In this document: positions 7,809 to 11,665 of the stretch, piece by piece
Layout: each line of letters starts with the position of its first letter
How positions within the stretch are numbered: the stretch's first letter is position 1
Source of the DNA: Verrucomicrobiota bacterium
GTDB lineage: Bacteria; Verrucomicrobiota; Verrucomicrobiia; Opitutales; Opitutaceae
Assembly: GCA_023410155.1 (NCBI GenBank)
Contig: JAEYQF010000401.1
Span: forward strand, 1 to 11,665
Direction: 5' to 3'
DNA: 11,665 bases
Translations under genes and position numbers: made by a program
The notes under the pieces: generated by a model
Database searches by the model: none
Told to the model about the DNA's origin: nothing
What the model saw: only the letters and a program-made list of their open reading frames with translations

Positions 7809-7890
7809 GGAAATATCAAGTTGCGGTCCAAAATCCGGCGCCTCTTCAGAAGTGAAGCGTGGTTTCAGGAATCACGAGACCGTTAAGCAT
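7809..7890 (-). pseudogene. Probable frameshifted 5' end of the downstream LicD-methyltransferase gene
   Basis: ATG 7890 reads MLNGLVIPETTLHF and stops at TGA 7848-7846. The upstream paralogue starts MLNPLVTRVRR. If one base near 7872 is skipped, the reading passes from MLNGLV into FLKPRFTSEEAPDFGPQL and then into the long frame at MLQTPVGLVQK, giving an N-terminus of similar length and character to the paralogue. In both genes a GGAGG lies 22-24 bases ahead of this MLN start, which supports common ancestry. It may be a real frameshift mutation or a sequencing insertion. Confidence 0.5.
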
Positions 7891-7907
7891 GGAACGAAGT
7901 AATCCAT
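7872..7907 (-). other. Short leader ORF (11 codons) with the best ribosome binding site of the locus
   Basis: ATG 7907 encodes MDYFVPCLTVS and ends at TGA 7874-7872. It is preceded by GGAGG (plus-strand CCTCC, 7915-7919) at a spacing of seven bases, one of the clearest Shine-Dalgarno placements in the window. It is in the same frame as the long gene that opens at 7808, separated only by the TGA, and it overlaps the MLN start at 7890. It could be a leader peptide, a chance start, or the true start of the gene cut by a nonsense codon. The paralogue has no equivalent ATG at this place, which argues against the last option. Confidence 0.3.
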
Positions 7908-7915
7908 CAGGATTC

Positions 7916-7927
7916 CTCCGATCGGAG
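7916..7927. promoter_or_regulatory. 12-base perfect palindrome overlapping a ribosome binding site
   Basis: CTCCGATCGGAG is a perfect palindrome in the spacer between the two LicD-methyltransferase paralogues. In the minus-strand transcript it contains GGAG of the GGAGG that precedes ATG 7907. As RNA it could fold as CTCC/GGAG with a GATC loop and partly hide that site; as DNA it could be a protein-binding site. No other copy was noticed in the window. Confidence 0.3.
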
Positions 7928-7959
7928 ACAAGCGATTTTCCGCGCATGTGTCGTCCTCC

Positions 7960-9660
7960 CTAGCTGCGCACAGCGATGATCCGGCACACTTTCGGATCAA
8001 TCTCGTCCTGCACAGCCCAGCCAGTCGCCTGTTTCAGGTAGGTCACCTTCAGGCCACACTTGTCGATCAGTTCCGCTTTGAGATCGGACGGCTTTATCAC
8101 GCGCTGGAAGTGCCCCCTGAAACGCTTGCCGAACGCCGGATCTTTTTCCGGGAAAAACTCCGCACAAAGAATCCACTTCTTTGGCAACTGCTCATTCAGG
8201 GCGGAAAACATCCGAGCCTGATTCTTCCCCGAAATGGCGTGCAGCAAGAGGCGCAGATACACGACCACGGTCTGGCCGGACTCGAGCGCATTTCGCACGG
8301 CAGGGGATTCCAACTCCGCCTTGAGTTGATCCACCTTTCGAACGTCGACCTTCGAAAAAGTGCAACGCGTGCGCAGGCCCCCCGCTTTGGCCTCCGCGGC
8401 AGCCTTCGCGATGGCCTCAGTCGAAAGATCACTCGCCACGACCGAGAAGCCCTCGCGCGCAAAAAAGAGCGCATCTCCGCCATTGCCACATCCCAGCTCG
8501 AGAATCAGCGCCCCCGGAGGAAGTTTCGGCAACACGAAGCGGGCGAAGTCCGACGGCGGCGAGATGGGAGCGTCCCGGTAATATTGTTTCCAATACAGCC
8601 GCGAAACTTGCGTTGTCCGGAGAAGATACGCGCGATCGAGTTTACGTGTTTCCGTGTAGTGAGAGAACCCGGGGTCCGGGATTCGCCAATTCGGGCCGTA
8701 AAAATGGCAGAGCAGATCTTCGGCCGCTTCGGGAACGTTCACGGTGAACGCACCGAGCTTGACCTCGCGCATGCGGAAGAACGCTTTGCTTCGCGTGACC
8801 ACCGGGCCGTGGTGACCATACGAAGCTTGGAATTCCCCGTTTTCACCGAACCATGCGAAGAAGATATCCAGTTTGAACTCCGTGCCGGGCACCATCACCC
8901 AAGTGTGGGAGCGCTTCACCTTCAACTGGTAGCCCGAGTCGATCAGGAACTCGCAAATCTTCGTAAACTCCACCTGCACTTTGCGCGCCGTCTTGTGCCG
9001 CGAGATGTAGCACGTGTCGAAGTCGTTGTCGTGACCGATGAAATCGCCTTCGCGGATCGCACTTAGTAGCGTGCCATAAGTGACCTGCAGGTTTACGCCG
9101 AACGCTTTTTTCAGCTTCTTCTGCAATTTCCAGAACAACTTGCTGATGCCTTTTTGCCAGGCCAAGTCCTTCTGAATCGAGAGCGCCAGAACGCCATATT
9201 TGTTGAAGACGTAGCCAGCATCCAACTGCGCGAAAAGTTCCTCAGACCGGCTCACGTTGTTCTTCTTCGAACAATAGTGGTAGCCGTGCCGCATGGGCAG
9301 AATCTTCCCGCCACACCGGACTTCAACGCGGTCCTCCGGACCGAGAAATTTCCATAATCCCCGGAGCTTCCTGGTAAATCCCACTTTAGCGGGACTCCCA
9401 TTGAACTTGGCCACCTGGCACGCCACGGTCGTTGCCACCGTCCTGCCATTGAGCACGATCTCCACGAGTGCTGATCGAGCGGGGTCAGAAGCCACCGCCC
9501 AGCCAGTCACGGCGACGGGTTTGACTTGTGCCACGAAGCCCAGCGCAGCGTCGGGAACGGCACGAGTGATGACGTCGGGGACGCTCTCGTTTGCCGCGGG
9601 CGTTTTCTTAGCTTCACGACCGAGCAGACGCCGCACTCGAGTGACCAACGGATTCAACAT
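7960..9660 (-). CDS. LicD/fukutin-like phosphotransferase fused to SAM methyltransferase (upstream paralogue)
   Basis: A 566-residue protein from ATG 9660, a paralogue of 6084-7808 along nearly its whole length. The N-terminus is a basic amphipathic segment (NPLVTRVRRLLGREAKK), possibly peripheral membrane attachment, and a Pro/Ala linker. Then comes the small beta-type domain (about 47-115: VTGWAVAS, IVLNGRTVA, KFNGSPAKVGF). The LicD-like domain has VTYGTLLSAIREGDFIGHD then NDFD (about 194-215), FKLDIFFAW and HFYGPNWRIPDP. The methyltransferase domain has LILELGCGNGGDA (about 385-397), VVASDLS, and VVVYLRLLLHAI. Both catalytic signatures look intact. A GTG at 9669 lies 12 bases after AGGAGGG (plus-strand 9682-9688) and would add MAS; the ATG is preferred because the MLN start is matched in the paralogue. 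It follows mrpG by 87 bases on the same strand and is followed by its paralogue, so the pair is probably co-transcribed. It probably transfers a phospho-group and methylates a surface glycan or its substituent; substrate unknown. Confidence 0.87.
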   Translation of the reverse strand: MLNPLVTRVRRLLGREAKKTPAANESVPDVITRAVPDAALGFVAQVKPVAVTGWAVASDPARSALVEIVLNGRTVATTVACQVAKFNGSPAKVGFTRKLRGLWKFLGPEDRVEVRCGGKILPMRHGYHYCSKKNNVSRSEELFAQLDAGYVFNKYGVLALSIQKDLAWQKGISKLFWKLQKKLKKAFGVNLQVTYGTLLSAIREGDFIGHDNDFDTCYISRHKTARKVQVEFTKICEFLIDSGYQLKVKRSHTWVMVPGTEFKLDIFFAWFGENGEFQASYGHHGPVVTRSKAFFRMREVKLGAFTVNVPEAAEDLLCHFYGPNWRIPDPGFSHYTETRKLDRAYLLRTTQVSRLYWKQYYRDAPISPPSDFARFVLPKLPPGALILELGCGNGGDALFFAREGFSVVASDLSTEAIAKAAAEAKAGGLRTRCTFSKVDVRKVDQLKAELESPAVRNALESGQTVVVYLRLLLHAISGKNQARMFSALNEQLPKKWILCAEFFPEKDPAFGKRFRGHFQRVIKPSDLKAELIDKCGLKVTYLKQATGWAVQDEIDPKVCRIIAVRS

Positions 9661-9688
9661 GGAGGCCACAAACCAATGGCGCCCTCCT

Positions 9689-9742
9689 GAGGCGGGCGAG
9701 TGAAAAGCTCGGGAAATTATCCCGGGGATGTCAGCCCGCCTC
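9689..9742 (-). terminator. Nested hairpins between mrpG and the LicD-methyltransferase genes
   Basis: Outer arms GAGGCGGGC (9689-9697) and GCCCGCCTC (9734-9742) are perfectly complementary over nine bases. Between them CGGGA (9710-9714) and TCCCG (9720-9724) form a second stem with a five-base loop. Read on the minus strand, the inner stem is followed by AGCTTTT, a weak intrinsic-terminator shape at the end of the Mrp operon. The outer arm adjoins the AGGAGGG ahead of the next gene, so pairing could also affect translation there. Confidence 0.4.
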
Positions 9743-9747
9743 CTGCG

Positions 9748-10068
9748 CTACGGCAAATCCCGCAAGTCTCGCCCCACGCGGCGAAGGCGTTTCCGCAAGG
9801 CGAGCCGCGCCAGCAAATGGCTCGCTACCGGCAACGTCAGAAACTGGAAGAAGATGGCTGCAAAGATCTTCAAGCCGACCTCCTCGCCTCCCAAGTCGAT
9901 CCACAGCCCGACGAGCAGGAGAAAGAGGCCCAGCGTCATGCCCTTGCCCAGCGCGTGGGCACGACAAAACACGTCGGGGAAGCGCCAGAGGCCGATCATC
10001 GCGACCAGAATCACGAGCGCACCCAGCAACATCAGGATGGCCGACGAATACGCGATCCATGGGCTCAT
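9748..10068 (-). CDS. mrpG: Na+/H+ antiporter subunit G (MrpG/MnhG)
   Basis: A small inner-membrane subunit of the multi-subunit Mrp antiporter, which exports Na+ (or K+) in exchange for protons. It has 106 residues, near the family's usual length, with three membrane segments at about 7-27, 42-60 and 65-85. The block IGLWRFPDVFCRAHALGKGMTLGLFLLLVG matches the family signature (RxPDxxxRxHAxxKxxTLG). The C-terminal tail is basic (RKRLRRVGRDLRDLP). ATG 10068 follows the mrpF stop by three bases, so the two are probably translated together. It is the last gene of the operon in this window; a hairpin lies just downstream. Confidence 0.95.
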   Translation of the reverse strand: MSPWIAYSSAILMLLGALVILVAMIGLWRFPDVFCRAHALGKGMTLGLFLLLVGLWIDLGGEEVGLKIFAAIFFQFLTLPVASHLLARLALRKRLRRVGRDLRDLP

Positions 10069-10071
10069 GCG

Positions 10072-10377
10072 TCAGTCCTCCTCCCCTTCATCGCGGGATG
10101 TCCCGGTTCCCCGGCCGTCCAGCGTGCGCTCGAGATAGAACACCAAGGCAACGGTGCCGAAAAAACCGAGCGACGAAATGATCAACACCAGCTCGATGAA
10201 CAGCGGAGTTTCCCACCATCGCGACAACAGCACCGTCATCCCGACCGCGGACAACACCACCGCATCGAAGGCCAGCACCCGATCGACGATCGTGGGGCCG
10301 CGCGCCAGGCGCCAAACGCCGATCAGCGTCGCAGCCACCAGGATCAAAAACGTGAGCAGAAGAATCTCGGTGATCAT
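10072..10377 (-). CDS. mrpF: Na+/H+ antiporter subunit F (MrpF/MnhF)
   Basis: A 101-residue membrane subunit of the Mrp complex. Three hydrophobic segments lie at about 3-22, 35-53 and 58-82. The family hallmark is RLARGPTIVDRVLAFDAV (23-40), the RGPxxxDRVxAxD motif. The protein ends in a hydrophilic acidic tail (RDEGEED). Its ATG (10377-10375) overlaps the mrpE stop TGA (10376-10374) as ATGA, a classic translational coupling arrangement. Confidence 0.95.
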   Translation of the reverse strand: MITEILLLTFLILVAATLIGVWRLARGPTIVDRVLAFDAVVLSAVGMTVLLSRWWETPLFIELVLIISSLGFFGTVALVFYLERTLDGRGTGTSRDEGEED

Positions 10378-10853
10378 CGGGTGAACGCGAGGATGCCGCT
10401 CTTGAGGGTTCGATCGATGGCTGCGTTGACGGCGGCGGCATCATCGCAGTCGAGCACGTGCAAGGTGAAAGACGACAGGTCCGGCGTGATCTCCAGCGTG
10501 GTGGTGCCGGGCGTCAGGGAGATGCAGTGTGACAACAGCAGCGCCTCGAACCGGCTCAATCCGCCTGTCTCATAACGAACAATCGCCGGCGAAAGGCTGC
10601 CCGAGGAACGGAACAAGGCCGCCTTTGCGATCTGCCAGGAGGCGAGCAGGAACTCCCAGGCGAACACGAACACGAATCGAACGACTGCGACGGTGCGTCG
10701 CACATACCCATGACTGTTGAGCACGGGCCGGAACAGCGCGATCAGCCCGAACCCCACCAGCAGCCCGATGACGAATGCACCTCCCGAAGGTTGCGGCTGG
10801 AGAAAAAGCCAGATCAGAGCGACCAGGAGATTGAGCGAGAGCGACAAGATCAT
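10374..10853 (-). CDS. mrpE: Na+/H+ antiporter subunit E (MrpE/MnhE)
   Basis: A 159-residue Mrp subunit. Two N-terminal hydrophobic stretches (MILSLSLNLLVALIWLFL and the GGAFVIGLLVGFGLIALF region) precede a further hydrophobic segment (VVRFVFVFAWEFLLASW) and a soluble C-terminal domain. The conserved LLSHCISLTPGTTTLEI and the following LHVLD block are diagnostic of MrpE. The frame stays open upstream to 11141, but that part overlaps mrpD and has no MrpE features; ATG 10853 gives the family N-terminus and overlaps the mrpD stop (10852-10850) as ATGA. It is therefore coupled to mrpD upstream and mrpF downstream. Confidence 0.95.
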   Translation of the reverse strand: MILSLSLNLLVALIWLFLQPQPSGGAFVIGLLVGFGLIALFRPVLNSHGYVRRTVAVVRFVFVFAWEFLLASWQIAKAALFRSSGSLSPAIVRYETGGLSRFEALLLSHCISLTPGTTTLEITPDLSSFTLHVLDCDDAAAVNAAIDRTLKSGILAFTR

Positions 10854-11665
10854 GTGGCCCCTCCGTTCGAGATGCGGATGACGTGCTCGATGTAGTGGCT
10901 GCGATCGACGAGTTGGCGCGCCGCTTCCTTCGCGATGCGCAACACGTGTTCGGCGCCCAGCCCGATGCCGAGCGAGAGCACGGTCATGCCCGCAGCGACC
11001 GCCGTCATCGGTTTCCAGCGCGCGTCGTCCAACCGCAGCAGGATGTGATCCTCGGTCCGCCAGAAGGTGGCGTTCCAAATCTTCAGCATGCTGAACAACG
11101 TGAGCACGCCCGCCAGCAGAGCCACGACCACGAACACCCATTGTCCCTGCCGCAGGCCCTCGACGACGATCATGTATTTACCCCAGAACCCACTCAGAGG
11201 CGGCAGCCCGGCGAGCGACAACGCCTGCACCAGGAAAACGAGACCGAGCACCGGAGCCACACTCCAGAGCCGCCCGGATTTCGTGAGATCGTCGCTGCGA
11301 TTCAGCACCACCGCGACACCGCCGACCATGAAGAGCGACGATTTCACCACGATATGGTGGATCACGTAGAAGATCGCAGCGGCAAACGCATATTCGGTGA
11401 ACAAACCGATCGCCAGGACCATATACCCGATCTGGCTCAAGATATGAAACGACAGGATGCCGCGGATGAAATTGCGCGACACCGCACCGAGCACGCCGAA
11501 GAGCATGGTGAGCGTCGCTAGCCACGCGAGGGACTGGTGCACCACCCACAAGCCCGGCGGCAAGACCTGGCCGAAGATGCGATGCAGCACATAAACGCCG
11601 ACCTTCGACAGCATGCCCGCGAACCGCGCAGCCAGCGGACTGGGCAGCACCGGATAGCTATTGGG
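10850..11665 (-). CDS. mrpD: Na+/H+ antiporter subunit D (MrpD/MnhD), C-terminal part
   Basis: The C-terminal 271 residues of an Mrp antiporter D subunit, homologous to the proton-pumping NuoL/M/N subunits of complex I. The frame stays open to the right window edge (PNSYPVLPSPLAARF before the first Met), so the start lies outside; full MrpD has about 490-500 residues. Visible landmarks are MLSKVGVYVLHR, with the TM7 lysine of the proton path, FHILSQIGYM, IHHIVVKSSLFMVGG (His pair and Lys) and the family block LAGLPPLSGFWGK. At least seven hydrophobic segments can be traced. A GTG at 11650 is not a real start. MrpD rather than MrpA is indicated by the order with mrpE, F and G immediately downstream and the lack of the MrpA C-terminal extension. 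The missing N-terminal half would hold the conserved TM5 glutamate. Confidence 0.93.
   Translation of the reverse strand, partial: PNSYPVLPSPLAARFAGMLSKVGVYVLHRIFGQVLPPGLWVVHQSLAWLATLTMLFGVLGAVSRNFIRGILSFHILSQIGYMVLAIGLFTEYAFAAAIFYVIHHIVVKSSLFMVGGVAVVLNRSDDLTKSGRLWSVAPVLGLVFLVQALSLAGLPPLSGFWGKYMIVVEGLRQGQWVFVVVALLAGVLTLFSMLKIWNATFWRTEDHILLRLDDARWKPMTAVAAGMTVLSLGIGLGAEHVLRIAKEAARQLVDRSHYIEHVIRISNGGAT

Noticed and set aside
6816..9066. Plus-strand open frames opposite the LicD-methyltransferase genes (6816-7886 and 7948-9066)
   Set aside because: They resemble each other only because the minus-strand genes are paralogues. The minus-strand frames carry the conserved domains.
10854..11141. Upstream extension of the mrpE frame
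   Set aside because: It lies inside mrpD in another frame, and its Arg/His-rich residues are not part of MrpE, whose family N-terminus begins at ATG 10853.
9700..11521. Plus-strand Gln/His/Arg-rich open frames opposite the Mrp genes
   Set aside because: Low-complexity composition typical of antisense to GC-rich membrane-protein genes, and no recognisable domain.
1..11665. CRISPR arrays, tRNA genes, insertion sequences and attachment sites
   Set aside because: No regularly spaced repeats, cloverleaf-like segments, transposase or integrase sequence, or terminal inverted repeats were seen.

Overview
The window is a stretch of bacterial chromosome, with no mobile element, tRNA, rRNA or CRISPR array that I could see. 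Third positions are GC-rich, strong Shine-Dalgarno sequences are scarce, and the gene set combines uvrB, a catabolic-type glutamate dehydrogenase and an Mrp-type cation/proton antiporter. This fits a Gram-negative environmental bacterium. A verrucomicrobial (Opitutaceae-like) origin is my best guess, but it is impression only and no marker gene here proves it.

Layout from left to right. (1) Bases 1-843, minus strand: a secreted serine hydrolase of the beta-lactamase/EstB family that stops early at in-frame stop codons near the window edge. (2) 930-1631, plus: a 233-residue protein resembling DUF1826, divergent from (1) across a 70-base spacer that holds a long imperfect inverted repeat. (3) 1653-3683, minus: uvrB, complete. 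(4) 3863-5137, plus: glutamate dehydrogenase, divergent from uvrB. (5) 5236-6075, plus: a TylF-like SAM methyltransferase preceded by a strong hairpin. (6) 6084-9660, minus: two tandem paralogues, each fusing a small N-terminal beta-type domain, a LicD/fukutin-like phosphotransferase domain and a C-terminal SAM methyltransferase domain. (7) 9748-11665, minus: the end of an Mrp (Mnh) antiporter operon, mrpD(partial)-E-F-G, with overlapping stops and starts.

The part most worth attention is 5.2-9.7 kb. Three glycan-modification-type genes, two of them duplicated phosphotransferase-methyltransferase fusions, sit between housekeeping genes. By family logic the fusions would add a phospho-substituent to a surface glycan and methylate it or its acceptor. 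The closest functional analogy I know is WbdD, which caps E. coli O8/O9a O-antigen chains with phosphate and methyl groups; that link is inference. The downstream paralogue appears to have lost its original N-terminus through a one-base frameshift: the MLN... start is still visible at 7890, but the long frame now opens at 7808.

The Mrp genes form one translationally coupled unit that exports Na+ in exchange for protons. uvrB and gdh are single-gene units with no evident link to the neighbouring clusters.
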